A DNA stretch of 64,000 bases from Galeopsis tetrahit (Eukaryota > Streptophyta > Magnoliopsida > Lamiales > Lamiaceae). Shown piece after piece: positions 35,888 through 48,227 of this stretch (positions are counted from its first letter, which is position 1; each line of letters starts with the position of its first letter). The stretch covers positions 994,501 through 1,058,500 of the forward strand of contig OY776123.1 in the NCBI GenBank assembly GCA_963675135.1. The letters are read 5' to 3'. The notes under the pieces were generated by a model. It was not told where the DNA came from. It saw only the letters and a list, made by a program, of their open reading frames with translations, and searched no databases. The translations under genes were made by a program, and so were the position numbers.

Positions 35888-35954
35888 TAAACGGGCTGAA
35901 TCGATTTACCCTGAACTTTTCAGGGTTAGAATTGATAGATCTTATGCCCGTTTA
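35888..35954 (+). other. Small conserved hairpin (unit 1 copy)
   Basis: TAAACGGGC at 35888-35896 pairs with GCCCGTTTA at 35946-35954. An inner stem ACCCTGAA pairs with TTCAGGGT around a 3-nt loop. More complete or diverged copies lie at 44464-44529, 54067-54133 and 54484-54550. It could be an RNA structure or a tiny inverted-repeat element. Confidence 0.6.
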
Positions 35955-36380
35955 AATTCGAGCTTTTTTTTTTACTGGATTTTTTTTGCTTGATGCAATT
36001 TGAATTGTTTTTTCATTTTTTTTTAAATTAAGTTTTTTTAGTGGTTTTTTCTAATCTCGTGTATAGAAGAGGAGAACAGTCATTTTAGTTCCATGAATTT
36101 TTTTTACTTGATGCTTTTACTGGATTTTTTTTAATGAAGTTTTAGTGGTTTTTTCTTTTCTTTTTATAAATTTATCGATTGATATGGATCATAACTAGAT
36201 CTAATCATATATATGTATCATCGGAAAGAAGATGTGTTTTTGCACAACAAAGTTGTTGAAAAACAACTTTTGGATATGTGTTTCGGTTTCTTGAAATCTA
36301 ACCCCAATTGTACTTTGATTTTTCGTCTCCTTAATACAAGATACGCTTTTTTTTAAAAGATAGCACTAATCAAGATAATT

Positions 36381-36421
<41 letters not shown>

Positions 36422-36545
36422 TAAACTCTAATTCCAGTTCTACTTTGATTTTTCATCTCGGTTTTTTTTTTTTAAATAATTAAACACGAGATGAAACATT
36501 TAATTAGTGACAAATTTGGATATATTTTTGTAATTTGAATTTGCA

Positions 36546-36607
36546 GATCGATTGAGAGATCAATGATTGCTTCAAAGGCTCATCGGCATACATTCAAAGC
36601 TATCAAG
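36546..36607 (+). other. Exon-like segment after the heat-shock promoter
   Basis: A TTTGCAG acceptor is followed by GATCGATTGAGAGATCAATG; the frame reads MIASKAHRHTFKAIK and then a GTGAGG donor. Partial copies occur at 46197-46255 and 54591-54625, the last with a deletion but still with the GTGAGG donor. I do not recognise the peptide. This may be the second exon of a captured, now truncated host gene whose promoter is at 35512-35560. Confidence 0.35.
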
Positions 36608-36802
36608 GTGAGGAAATTAATGAAGATTAATTATTTTATTCTCTCTTTTGAATATTTTTTGAATTTCTTCATGTTTAAGGAAACTGAAATAGGAAGAAAT
36701 ATTTTTAAACAAGGAATAAATGAATTAGAAAAACAACAAAAACATTCATTAAATGAGTTTTTTACGGACTAAATGAAATTTAATATGTGTTTTTTTTTTT
36801 TT

Positions 36803-37733
36803 AATCTAACAAACATTCATCGCAAGGTCACTAAAAGTGGGGTTTCTAACCTCCATTTTTATCACAAATATTGCCATTTTGCATCATGGCTAATCCATAC
36901 AAGTTTTTGATGCCTTTTTCAAAGTTTGTCCGATTCGTATATATCACACGAGCGTCTCAGTGCATTTCTTGTTTCCGGTTGTGCACAAAGATTTATTTTG
37001 AGATTTTAATTTATTAGAATTCGATTTTCGTATTTGTCTCTCAAAAAATAATGCTTTTGATGTAGTACGTAAGTGAGTGAAGATTCCAATGAACCAAAAA
37101 ACTTATCATCATAATTTATCATGTTCGTGGTATACCGATTAAGGGAGAACAAAGGGTTCATTGTGTGACGGAAATAATGCACGCACGCACGAAAACAAGT
37201 GTATATATATATAATAGAATTAAAGTTGGATTATAATGTTGCAGTTATTTTCTACTTTATTGTATATATACAATAAAATTAGAAAATAACAACAATATTA
37301 TAATCACCGTTAATTCTAATATTTTCACTTGTTGAATAATTTTTCTTCGTGCATTATATCCGTTACACAATGCAATGCAACCTTTTGTTTTCTCTGAATT
37401 GGTTCATCACGAACATGATCGAATTATGATGGTACGTTTTCTGGCTCAATGGAATCTTTCGCGACACCTACTATACATCAAAAGCATACGGAAATTAATC
37501 GTACTCTACCAAATCTCAAAATTGGTATGAGTTCCGCGTTTATAGAGGTGAATAATTCGTCGATTTCAAACTGCATGCATAAACTCATTCCATTTGAGAA
37601 GCTCGTGTGCGATATACGACTTGGACATACTTTGAAAAAGGTGTCACAAACTAAAATGGATCAACTTTGATTCAAAATGGATTTTTTATGATACAAGTAA
37701 ATAAATAGTACTCGGTGAATGTTTACTAAATTA
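36803..37733. repeat. Foldback repeat of about 0.9 kb, unit 1
   Basis: The left arm (TTTTTCAAAGTTTGTCC, CACACGAGCGTCTCAG, reading toward the centre) is mirrored by the right arm (GAGAAGCTCGTGTGCGATATACGAC, GGACATACTTTGAAAAA). The apex is near 37265 at TGTATATATACAAT. The outer ends AACATTCATCG and CGGTGAATGTT are inverted. Copies are at about 46410-47310 (unit 2) and 54800-57330 (unit 3, with a large insertion). A 73-codon frame in the right arm is not a convincing gene. Confidence 0.75.
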
Positions 37734-40700
37734 AAAAAAAAAAACCATTTTGTATTTCGTTCGTAAAAAAATCATGTTCCTTATAGTGCTTACACGCGAC
37801 GAATCTTCACAAGATTGCAGTTTTGGGAAGAGTTTTTATTTCCTATTGGATTAACTACAAATTAAGCAATCATCTTTCGTTTATTTTCAATTTAATCTAA
37901 ATTTTTAGATAATTGCAAATAAATTATTAACTTTAAGTTGGTGATTTATTTTCAATTACTTAAAAGATTTAGATTAGATTGCAAATGTGCGAAATGTGAT
38001 TATTTAATTTGCAGTTAACCCTTGAGAGTATTCTTAAACATGAAATCAACAAATATGTAAAAGAAAGAAAAATTAAAGAGGTTTTGAAATAATTTTACTT
38101 TAATAACATCCTCACCTTGAGAGTTTTGAGTGTACGCCAACGTATTTTTTATGAAAAGTTATGGACCGTGCGCGCGTAGCACAATGTAACTCTCGTTTAC
38201 TGGAGTACTCGTTAATAGATTCCCTTTTTCCGTTAAAAAAATTGACTATGTACAAGTTTGTGTTTAAAATTGATCCTAAACAAATAAACCTAGCAATTGA
38301 GTATTTTTATGCGAAAAAATAGTAATTAATCAATATGGATATGGGGAATGACTGTGTAGTAAATACTAAGTGGTTATATACAACTAATACAAGACTTGCA
38401 TTTAGACCCCCTTGACCTTTCCCCGTGTAAATCCGCAAATTTTGAAATCCGAAATTTTATCTTAATAAACTTCTGCCTAAAAGAAATGAAGGTGAAACAA
38501 AGTTAGGGTTTGCACATAAATTCTCACTAAATCCCTACTTTTGTGCCACACTTCCAAATTTATTTCAATATATAAATGATTACATTAATTATATATTAAT
38601 ATTAAATAATAATTTATTCGGCAATTATGAGGAGAATCTATATTTTTGAGACCGTCGTTGAGTTTTTTTTGAGTTAATTCACTATAAGAATATATAAACG
38701 ATCTTTTTATAAAATGAAAATTTGGAATGCGATTTCAAGAAATTAACAAAATAATATGCATGTTAAAACATATATATAACTATTAAGTTTAGTTGAAAAT
38801 GAATTATCGTAGCTATTTTTTTTTGATTTTACGAGTAAATTAAAAAAGACCAGAATTGAAAAAGGGTCTTAAGTGAAAACTTTGGCATAAAAATGTTTGC
38901 ATAGAACGTTTTAAAATGTTAGTACAATAAATCTGATAATTTTATTTAAGGTGAAAATGCATCAACTTTCTAATAAAATAAATTTTCCGCAATTGCAAAT
39001 CTAGGACACTAACGTATTTAAATGTCGTTTCGGCTTGCATTGTTCGTGCAAGTGCTCTATATGTTTTATTTTACTTGTGAAATTTATTAGGATTATTATT
39101 CATTTTAAATTAAAGGACTATTTTTGGTTCTGTAAGTTATAAACTATGCGGCGTGCAATTGACCATTTTTGGAATCGGCCAAATAACATGTTTTTATTCA
39201 ATTTCCATGCGTTAAAAATGACTTTTAGTTAATCTGATTTATATTAGGATGTTTGTAATAGTTTGCGGAATTTTCATAAAACGGCTAGGACTGATATTGA
39301 TAAAGATGGTGCGATAACACATTCTTTAATAACTTTAAGAATGAAGTTTAACACCCTCGTTAAAATTGAAGAATCGCATAATATTTTTTAGACTTATAAT
39401 TGAAAAGGAACTACAGACGTGAATGACGATCCGCCAACCTAAAACCCTAATCAGATAAACTAAAAAGTGAACTATTTTTATGAAAGAATTATATGCATTA
39501 TTATGACAACCTTTAAGAATTATTTATAATTGAGAATAACTGATAACTTAAAAGTGCGAAAACTGTTCTAGGTGAAGTGCAACCCACAACGAAGCTCGGA
39601 CGATCCTCACTACGCTCTAGCTAGCTTTCAAAATATATTTTGAGTTTATAACTTTTATTAAAATTGAGTGGTGGGTGATCTATCTGTATTGCCGATATAA
39701 ATGTTATGTGCACTGGTGAATTTTAATGTAAGTTATTATATATATATATATATTAATATATATACACCAATGGTGACTTTAGGTCCCATATAATAAAATG
39801 TAACAATGGTGCCAATGTATGTATGAAATTTTTATCTTACACTCCAAAACTAATGCAATCGTGAAGGGTCAGGGCAGCAACAACAGAGATGTCACAAAGT
39901 TTCCCCTATAAATAAAGATGCTATAGTGTGTGTATATATATACGTACGCTGTCGATCGATGTCTGTCTTGCCATCGACTTAGTTTGTAATCTATACGTTG
40001 TAAGTACCTCTAGTACTCGTTAATATATTCTCTTTTTCGTCAAAACAAAATATGTACCCATATATATAAGACAATTTATAATAATTGTAATTGCTTTTCA
40101 AAAAACATTTTTCATTCTTATGCCGAGTTACAAACATTTCAAGGTTACTCGAAGATTACTACTTTTTTTTTTAAATCTCAATATTCAATTCAAAGAACGA
40201 CTAATCTGAAGGAACAAAAAAAATGGAGAAGATTCATATTCTGGTATCAGATTAATATAGAGAAAAAAAAACATTAAAAGCTTAATTTTTTTTAAAAAAT
40301 CATTAATTAAGAGAATCTATTAAAAAAATTACAGTAAATGCACCAATTTAAAAATTAATTGAACGGATTATTTTTCTTGTTATATATGGAAATGGTGTTT
40401 TTAGGGTTCCTTAATTTGAAAAGATGAAATCTGTTGCCAGCTAGCTCTTAGCTAATTTAGTCTCATGATTAATTTGTCTCTCCTACAGCTGTACACAGTC
40501 TTTGAATATTTGTAATCACAGAACGGAGGGAGTACATGTTTATTAATTAATTTTGACAATTGTAAATTAATTAATTAAAATTAAGTCCGCGCAAAAGTTA
40601 TACCTACGCACTGCATGATCATTATCTCTTTTTTTAAAAAAAAATATTCACTCGATCCGTTATAACTGTGCTCATTTTTTTTATTTATCTGTCCACTAAA

Positions 40701-40910
40701 AGTGTATCATCCACTTATCTACTTCATCCACTTTTAATTTTCTTAAAATCTGTGTTAAAAACTTAAAAATATGAACACACTTTTCTTGCACAGATTGAGG
40801 AATAATTATTGTCTTATTCTATTTAATTAAACATCTATATTTAGTATATAGTCACATGACTCACACTTATGGCAATTTGACTTTTTATAATTCAAATAAA
40901 GAAAAATCAT
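37734..40910. other. Conserved spacer of repeat unit 1
   Basis: No gene is seen, but the sequence is shared with units 2 and 3 (about 47340-50100 and 57360-60410) and, from about 38690 on, with the partial fourth unit at 62384-64000. Landmarks are AAATTTGGAATGCGATTTCAA, CATAAAACGGCTAGGACTGA and ATTGCCGATATAAATGTTATGTG. TA-rich microsatellites occur at 36379-36415 (just before) and 39739-39752. Confidence 0.7.
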
Positions 40911-41101
40911 CAAACCCTAAAAATAAATCTATCATTTCAAAATTTAAAATCTAATGATTAGCTAGAGGTGAGTTGTCACTCACTCACTTACTTCATTTAA
41001 ATTGCACTCAATTCCCCCATTTTAACACACAAATTAAAACCCTAGCTTTCTCACTCTCTAAAAAAATCACTCTTTGTTTCTCTCTCTCACTTACACACAA
41101 G
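40911..41101 (+). promoter_or_regulatory. Proximal upstream region of SUMO-like B
   Basis: A telo-box AAACCCTA is at 40912-40919. A conserved block GATTAGCTAGAGGTGAGTTGTCACTCACTCACTT follows, then a second AAAACCCTAGC and a CT-rich leader (TCTCACTCTCTAAAAAAATCACTC) directly before the ATG. The same blocks precede SUMO-like C (from 50107) and D (from 60413). Telo-boxes with CT-rich leaders are common in plant genes active in growing tissue; the exact start site is not seen. Confidence 0.55.
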
Positions 41102-42407
41102 ATGAAGATTGCTAAGAATGGTGCAGCTGCAAATGCAATGGTGGTTCAAAAAATTAACATTGCCTTCCTATCTCAGGTATTTTTTTTATTTGATATATCT
41201 TGTTTTAAATTTTTTTAATCGAAAACGAGAAATATCATTGTCAGAGTGAAGAATTAAGTATTCATGAAAATGAGAAATGTCAGTGTTTTTTTTTTTTTAA
41301 TCTGTGCGTGTTTTTGTGTTCTTTAGTAAAAAAATATGTCACGATATTAATTTCAATGTTAAATGTTTCAGATCTGAAAAATGTAATGAAACAGTTAATC
41401 AAATCGTTGAATATTGTGTTTTTGAATCTAATTTTAACATTTTTGTGTCGGTGATTATATCTATAAGTACGAAATCCTCTACTTGCAATTTGAATTTCTT
41501 TTTTCATTTTTAATATGTATTTTTAAAACAACTAAAATAAAATTTTGTAGATTTAAAATAATATATACATATATGTGTATTTTTTTGGGGGGAAATTTCG
41601 AAAAAACTCTATCTTCAGATAGAAAAACTCAGTTACGAGTTTTTTTTTTCTTAAATCAGATTTGAAAAACTCAATTATGAATATTTTTTTTTACTTAAAA
41701 AATGTTGAGCCTTGAATTGAGATAAAATATTTAAATCAAGCCTTAAATTGAAAATAAAGAAAAAATTGATTTTTGAATTGAAACACTTATAAAATGAGTA
41801 CTTATATTGAAGCTCAACTTAAAAATTGAGTTTTGATATGAAATTCTTCCCAAAATAGGCTCTCTACACCAATCCGAAAACGAATAATACACAAAACATG
41901 CACATTTTAAATTTAATGTCAATTAATTATTCTTCTTTCCGCCAATTTACCCTTAAACTCAATAAAATCGCTTAAATATGAGTAATAGTTTAGTTTCATC
42001 AAAGTCTTATTTAAAGTTTTAAAGTAATTAGTTAAAAGTATAGTAGGAAGTTAATATTTTTCTTTATATTGCAGGATGGAAGTCGATACTTCTTCGCAGT
42101 TCATAAGGACGCGAAAGTAAGGGTTTTAATACAAGCCTTTTGTAATAAAAGGCAGGATATGGACTTTACAACGGCAGTATTCCTATACGATGGGAAACGC
42201 CTTCCTATGGATCAGACGGTTGACGAGGTAATTAAATCTGTTTCACTTTTTGTATTCTACGTACATACAATCTTGCACAATTTTTTATGAATGTTTTAAT
42301 TTGATTTGATTTGTATTATGATTATTATGAAGGTTGGATTGAAGGATTATGATGAAGTTGATGTAATGATTACACAAACCGGCGGGGGAGACATGTGCAA
42401 CTATTGA
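41102..42407 (+). CDS. SUMO-like protein B
   Basis: Three exons, 41102-41176, 42075-42227 and 42333-42407; 100 aa. Exon 1 is a short basic tail plus the first strand (VVQKINIAFLSQ). Exon 2 starts DGSRYFFAVHKD and includes LIQAFCNKRQDMDF and VFLYDGKRLPMDQTVDE. Exon 3 reads VGLKDYDEVDVMITQTGG followed by GDMCNY. This is the whole ubiquitin-like fold of SUMO, with the QTGG processing site and a six-residue tail to be removed by a SUMO protease. The N-terminus is shorter than in typical plant SUMO1/2 and I see no psi-K-x-E site for chain growth. An in-frame extension upstream of the ATG has no ATG and lies in the CT-rich leader. Conjugation is inferred. Confidence 0.88.
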
Positions 42408-42906
42408 ACTACAACAATGATTTTATTTTTACATTTGAGAGTGTTTGTTATTTAGATTCCCATCATTTGGATTTGATTTGTAATTTTGTTATAATTAATG
42501 TTATTTTTATGTTTAATGTTATTTTTATGTTTAATGTTATACTTGTGTTGCCATCTAATAATGTAGCACAACGATGAAAAAAATATAAAATTTCAATGAA
42601 ACTCGTTTATTCAACAGAATACAAAATTAAGCGATAAAAATGAAGATTCCAAAATTCTCATAAAATAATTTTACTTAATATCTAATACAAATGTAGAGCA
42701 TTTTAAATAAATATATTAAAATCACTCGGGGTCCTGAGAGTTTAAGTTATGCATATGCAGTGTTATTGTTGTGCAAATTAACGAAGTGTGATTATTTTTT
42801 TTATGCACAACAATGTAAAAATTAATAAACACAAACTTAAACAATAATTAAAAGAAAGGGAAAGAAAACTAAGAGTTGAAGCAAATATGTTGGAATTGAA
42901 AGAAGA

Positions 42907-43099
42907 AACCTGAATTCAAGAAAACTGACTTTTAGTGACAATATCCTCTCATTATTGTTTCTCTAACTAAAAGTCTTTAGTGACAGGAATTTGAGAATGA
43001 ATGACAGGATCTCTCACTAAAAAGTCAATTACCGTCACTTTTAACTAGAGAAGCTATAATGACAGGATTTCTGTCGCTAAAAGTAAATTTTATTGTAGT
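42907..43099 (-). mobile_element. CACTA-type transposon end
   Basis: Read on the - strand the terminus at 43099 begins CACTACAATAAAA, the signature of CACTA/EnSpm ends. Inside, TTTAGTGACAGGA-like motifs are repeated (about 42960-43080) as in subterminal repeats. No other end was located. It abuts the LINE fragment at 43100, so one interrupted the other. Confidence 0.6.
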
Positions 43100-43640
43100 G
43101 TATCTTGGAATTCAGGTCAGTATTTATCAGCGCAACCCGAAAGCATGGCGAGGGGTGATAGTGAAAATGAAAAGTAAATTGAAGGCTTGGAGTGAGAAAA
43201 GATTATCGTTTGGAGGCAGAATCGTTTTGCTTAATGTTGTCCTGACTTTAGTACCCATTTATTACATATCCTTCTACCGTCTACCTCGACATAGCTTATT
43301 TAAAATTCAGAGAGAATTTTTGTGGGGGGCGGGGGACGTGAATGAGAAAAAAATTCCGTGGGTGGCCTGGGATGATGTATGCAAACCCAAATCGCAAGGT
43401 GGATTGGGTGTAAAAAACCTTGATCTCTTCAATATTTCTCTTCTCAGTAAATGTATATAGAGGATTCGAGTTGAACCTAGTTCTCTTTGGGTGAGGATTC
43501 TCGTGTCCAAATATGGAGTAAATCATTTTTCTGATTTCTTAGAGGGTTCGAACACGAATTATGTTTCTGCTTGGTGGAAAGCTAGGAATGCTTAGTCTTT
43601 TTCCTTATCTTTTAGTGGTGGGAGTCCTTATTCGTCCCAG
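43100..43640 (+). mobile_element. LINE reverse-transcriptase fragment (pseudogene)
   Basis: The + strand frame from 43100 reads YLGIQVSIYQRNPKAW, KMKSKLKAWSEKRLSFGGR, LVPIYYISFYRLP, REFLWGAGDVNEKKIPWVAW and CKPKSQGGLGVKNLDLFN, then continues past a stop to WVRILVSKYG and SAWWKARNA. This is the C-terminal RT region of a plant LINE. It has an internal stop and no catalytic core, so it is dead. It differs from, and is opposite to, the LINE scrap at 43740-43990. Confidence 0.85.
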
Positions 43641-43739
43641 GATTGGTACGTGTTATATATAATCCCAGATTATGTTGTAAGAAGTTCTAAGGGACGGCCT
43701 CGGCCGTGACTCGGCTTGTCTACTTAGCAGTATATATCT

Positions 43740-43990
43740 TTGTAGTAAGCAGGTATCGCTTGTGCCACGGATTTAATTAATACCACTTTCCTTGCCCTGG
43801 AGATCGATTTTCCCCGCCTCCAACCCTGTACCCGAACCCACATTCTCCCCCGTATGTAGGCAAATTAAATATCTCATTCTTTCTACCAACCAAAGACGGG
43901 AGGCGCAAATAACGACCAGTGTTAGGCGTGCGAGCGAGACATGACACCCGTAAGACTTGCATTGCACGACACCTTAATTCGTTTTACGTA
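43740..43990 (-). mobile_element. LINE RT scrap heading repeat unit 2
   Basis: This is a copy of the 35128-35390 fragment. The frames read NTGRYLRLPSLVGRKNEIFNL and then shift, corresponding to the NTxYLGLP-xxxGR region of LINE RTs. It is frameshifted and non-functional. It serves as the left landmark of unit 2; the next copy is at 53350-53640. Confidence 0.78.
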
Positions 43991-44129
43991 GCAAGTATTT
44001 TGAAGCCCAACGACTAATCTTCCACATTTAGAAGGTTAATTTTATAAATCGCCAATGAGTTAAAACGATTTAATTCCAGGTCTATTTTTGAGATTTTAAT
44101 TAGGATGTTTTTGCCAGCTGCCGCGTGGC

Positions 44130-44170
44130 TTCTGGAAGCTTCTTCTTAAGTCCAAAATCTCCTATAAAAT
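44130..44170 (+). promoter_or_regulatory. Heat-shock-element promoter, unit 2
   Basis: The element TTCTGGAAGCTTC is intact at 44130-44142, and the TATA box TATAAAAT is at 44163-44170. The upstream G-box of unit 1 has become CCGCGTGG. The leader with CACTACAGCCGTC follows. Confidence 0.7.
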
Positions 44171-44329
44171 TAGGAGAAAACAGGAACCCTAAAATCACTA
44201 CAGCCGTCAAACCCTAGCTAGCTACAAACCCTCAATTCCATAAAATAAATTTATTCCTACAGCCGTCAATTCCATAAAATTCAGATCCACACTATATCTC
44301 TCCTCTAAATCTTTGTCTTTCTTCTGAAG

Positions 44330-46200
44330 ACGGAAGAAAAACAGTCTGTTCTTGAACTGGATACCGAGATTTATGGAAAAAAAAATGGAAAACAGTCATT
44401 TCAATTCCATGAATCTTTTTTTTACTTGATTCTTTTACTTAGATATATTTATCTTGGTCAGACTAAACGGGCTGGATGATTAACCCTGAAAAATGTAAGG
44501 TTAGAATTGATAGATCGTAGGCCCCTTTAAATCCTGGATTTTTTTTGCTTGATGCTTTTAATTGCCTTTTGGTTTTTTCTAATCGTGTATAGAAGAGGAA
44601 AAAACAGTCTGTTCTTGGACTGGATACCCAGATTTTTTTTAAAAAGGAAGGGAAAACAGTCAATTCAACCCTGATTTTTTTTTTCTTGGTGCTTTTAATT
44701 GTTTTTATTTTTTAAAATGAAGTTTTTTTTAGTTGTTTTTTCTTTTTTTTTTTTTAATTATCGATTGTCTCTTTCTAGATATGTAACTTCATGGATCATA
44801 ACTAGATCTAATCCTATGGATCATCAGAATCTGGAAATGAAGATGTGTTTTGTATATGTGTTTCGGTTTCTTGTGAAACCTAACCACGATTCTACTTTGA
44901 TTTTTCATTTCGTTAATACAACTCACGATTAATTTTTTTAAAAGATATATAGCACTAATCAAGATAAGTTGTATATATGTTTCTGTTAATTTCTTGAAAT
45001 CTAATTCCATACCACATCTCTCCTCTAAATCTAATTTCTTCTGATGTTTATATATAGGAGAGGAAAAAACAGTCTGTTCTTGGGCTGGATACCGAGATTT
45101 AAGGAAAAAAAAAATGGAAAACAGTCCTTTCAATTCCATGAATTTTTTTTTACTTGATGCTTTTACTTAGAGATGTTTATCTTGGTCGGGCTAAACGGGC
45201 CGAGCCGATTAACCCTGAAAAATGCACGGTTATGAAGACGAAAAAACAGTCTGTCCTTGGACTGGATACCCAGATTTCAAAAAAAAAAAAAAAAAACAGC
45301 TAGTCTTTTCAATTTCATGAATTTTTTTACTGATGCTTTTAATGGTTTTTTTTTTCTTTTCTTTTTTAATTTTAAATGAAGTTTTTAGTGGTTTTTTCTT
45401 TTCTTTTGATTTCTTTTCATAACTATAGAACATCGGAAAGAAGATGTGTTTTTGCACAACAAAGTTTGTTGAAAACAACTTTTGGATATGTTCCGTACAT
45501 GGGTTTTGTATATGTGTTTCGGTTTCTTGAAATCTAACCCCGATTCTACTTTGATTTTTCGTCTCGTTAATACAAGTCACGATTTTCTGAAAGACAGCAC
45601 TAATCAAGAAAAGTTGTATATATATTTCTGTTTCTTGAAATCTAATTCCAGTTCTACTTTGATTTTTCATCTCGTTTTTTTAAAAATAATTAAACACGAG
45701 ATGAAACATTTAATTAGTTTGAAATATGCTTGCATTTTTTTGTAATTTGAATATTGCAGACGAACAATTTATATCTTCTGATGTGTATTGAAGAGGAAAA
45801 AACAGTCTGTTCTTGGGCTGAATACCTATTAACCCTGGAAAATGCACGGTTAGGATTGATAGATCGTAGGCCCGTTTAAATTTGGGCTTTGGTTACTGGA
45901 TTTTTTTTGCTTGATGCTTTAAATTGTTTTTTTATTTTTCTAAATTGAGTTTTTTTAGTGGTTTTTTCTAATCGTGTATAGAAGTGAAAAAAAACAGTCT
46001 GTTCTTGGACAGGATACCCAGATTTAAAAAAGATAAGCACTAATCAAGAAAAGTTGTATATATGTTTCTGTTTCTTGAAATCTAATTCCAGTTCTATGAT
46101 TTTTCATCTCGTTTTTTAAAAAATAATTAAACAGGAGATGAAACATTTAATTAGTTTGAAATGTGCTTGTATTCTTTTGTAATTTGAATTTTGCAGATTG
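44330..46200 (+). repeat. Amplified short repeat field in unit 2
   Basis: A module starting with AGAAGAGGAAAAAACAGTCTGTTCTTGGACTGGATACC-like sequence recurs near 44340, 44590, 45058, 45236, 45790 and 45980. Each is followed by some of: AAAACAGTC with CAATTCCATGAAT, the TAAACGGGC hairpin, and a TTGATTTTTCATCTCG block. Unit 1 has one such module (35750-36130) and unit 3 has three (about 53940, 54225, 54345). Confidence 0.75.
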
Positions 46201-46409
46201 AGAGATCAATGATTGCTTCAAAGGCTTGTCGGCCTACATTAATTAATGAAAAGATTAATTATTTTATTTCTCTCTTTTGAATATTTTTTGAATTTCTTCA
46301 TGTTTAAGGAAACTGAAATAGGAATAAATGACTAGCAAAACAACAAAAACATTCATTAAATGATTTTTTTACGGACTAAACAAAATTTAATATATATATA
46401 TTTAATTTA

Positions 46410-47310
46410 ATAAACATTCATCGAAAGGTCAATAAAAATGGGGTTTCTAACCTCCATTTCCTCTATGCACATTCATTTGATCACAAATAATGCCATTTTA
46501 CATCACGGCTAATACATATAAGTTTTTGATGCCTTTTTCAAAGTTTGTCCGATTCGTATATATATATCACACGAGCATCTCAGTTGGAATGCGTTTCTTG
46601 TTTCCGTTTGTGCACAAAGATTTATTTTGAGATTTTATTAGAATTTGATTTTCGTATTTGTCCCTCAAATAATGCTTTTGATGTAGTGAGTAAAGATTCC
46701 AATGAACCAAAAAACTTATCATCATAATTTATCATGTTCGTGGTATACCGATTAAGAGAGAGCAAACGGTTCATTGTGTGACGGAAATAATGCACGCACG
46801 ATGAAAACAAGTGTATATATACAATTAAAGTAGAAAATAACAACAATTTTATAGTCACGGTTAATTCTAATATTTTCACTTGTTGAATCATTTTCCTTCG
46901 TGCATTATATCCGTTACACAATGCAACGCAACCTTTTGTTTTCTCTTAATTGGTTCACCACGAACACGATCAAATTATGATGATACGTTTTCTGGCTCAA
47001 TGGAATCTTTCGCGACATCTACTATACACCAAAAGCATACGAAAATTAATCGTACTCTACAAAATCTCAAAATTGGATAAGTTCCGCGTTTATAGTGGTG
47101 AATCATTCTTCGATTTCAAACTGCATTCAAAAACTCGTTCCATTTGAGAAGCTCGTGTGCGATATATATACGACTTGGACATACTTTGAAAAAGGTGTCA
47201 CAAACTAATTAAAATGAATCAACAATTTGATTCAAAATGGATTTTTAGTGATACAAGTAAATAAATAGTTGGAGGATAAGAAACTCGGTAAATGTTTACT
47301 AAATCAAAAA
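46410..47310. repeat. Foldback repeat, unit 2
   Basis: This is a copy of the 36803-37733 element with the same mirrored arms. The frame that spans 73 codons in units 1 and 3 is interrupted here. The site TGACGGAAA at 46779-46787 is uninterrupted. Confidence 0.7.
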
Positions 47311-47935
47311 AAGAAACTATTTTGATTTCCGTTCGTAAAAAAATCATGTTCCTTGTAGTGCTAACACGCGACGAATCTTCACAAGATTGCGTACTATGTA
47401 ATTGCAAATAAATTATTAACTTTAAGTTGGTAAATTTTTGCAATTATTTAAAAGGTTTAGATTAGATTGGAAATGAACGTAATGTGGTTATTTAATTTGC
47501 AGTTAACCCTTTCCTATTTCAGTATTCTTAAACATGAAATTCAACAAATATGTAAAAGAGAGAAAAATTAAAGAGGTTTTGAAAATAGTTGCACTTTAAT
47601 AACTTCCTCACCTTGAGAGCTTTGAATGTACTCCAATGCAGGCACGCCAATGCAGTTCTATTTCGATCAAGTAATTATTAAATGTTTCATCTTGTGTTGT
47701 ATCATTTATGTTGTTCGTAGCACATTGTAATTCTCGTTTACCGGAGAACCTCTAGTACTCGTTAATTAATAAATTCCATTTTTCGTTAAAAAAATTGGTT
47801 TTGTACAATTTGGGTTTAAAATTGATCCTAAACAAATAAACCTAGCAAGTAAGTATTTTTACGCGACAAAATAATAAGTAATTAATACAGATATGGGGAA
47901 CGACTATGTAGTAAATACCAAGTGGTTATAATATA

Positions 47936-48227
47936 CTCCCTCCGTCCAATTTTATTATGCCCACTTCGCTGGGCACGGGTTTTAATGAATATTGATTAGT
48001 TTATTCATAAAGTAGATAAGTGGAGGGTATGATGGGGTATTGTGGGGTTCATTTATAAATAAATGATTGTTTATGAATAAAGTGAATGACAAAATGGGTA
48101 AATAAGTGATAGTAGGAGGGTGGAGATAAAGTAGTATGAATAGTATTATTTTCAAAAAGGTTATGAGCATAATAAAATTGAACAACCAAAAAAGGAAAGT
48201 GGGAATAATGAAATTGGACGGAGGGAG
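47936..48227. mobile_element. Stowaway MITE specific to unit 2
   Basis: The ends are CTCCCTCCGTCCAATTTTATT and the inverted AATGAAATTGGACGGAGGGAG, with TA at 47934-47935 and 48228-48229. Unit 3 has the unoccupied site at about 58093-58105. A truncated left end of the same family is at 63346-63409. Confidence 0.92.

Larger units (their letters stand above)
35128..42890 (+). repeat. Segmental repeat unit 1 (carries SUMO-like B)
   Basis: This is the first of three long direct repeats. The order is: LINE scrap 35128-35390, heat-shock-type promoter 35512-35560, repeat field with hairpin 35740-35960, short exon-like segment 36546-36607, foldback repeat 36803-37733, spacer 37780-41000, SUMO-like gene 41102-42407, and tail to about 42890 (AACTAAGAGTTGAAGCAAATAT). 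The corresponding blocks lie at 43740-52703 plus 53188-53285 (unit 2) and 53345-62340 (unit 3). Units differ mainly by MITE insertions and indels. Confidence 0.85.

Noticed and set aside
37449..37670. 73-codon frame kept in units 1 and 3 (also 57031-57252)
   Set aside because: It lies in one arm of a foldback repeat, has no known domain, is broken in unit 2, and similarity is expected from the recent segmental duplication.
40973..41101. In-frame extension upstream of SUMO-like B
   Set aside because: It has no ATG and covers the CT-rich leader; the paralogues start at the matching ATG.
42387..42407. C-terminal Cys near the end of SUMO-like proteins as a prenylation (CaaX) site
   Set aside because: Cys is third, not fourth, from the end, and the tail would be removed at the diglycine during maturation.
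43059..43460. 133-codon open frame read as a possible gene
   Set aside because: The sequence is clearly the C-terminal part of a LINE reverse transcriptase, starts in a transposon end and is followed by a stop inside the conserved region; it is a fragment.
44340..44400. TTGGACTGGATACC-type repeat as a miR319/miR159 precursor
   Set aside because: Only the first few bases resemble miR319; the rest does not match and there is no suitable fold-back partner nearby.
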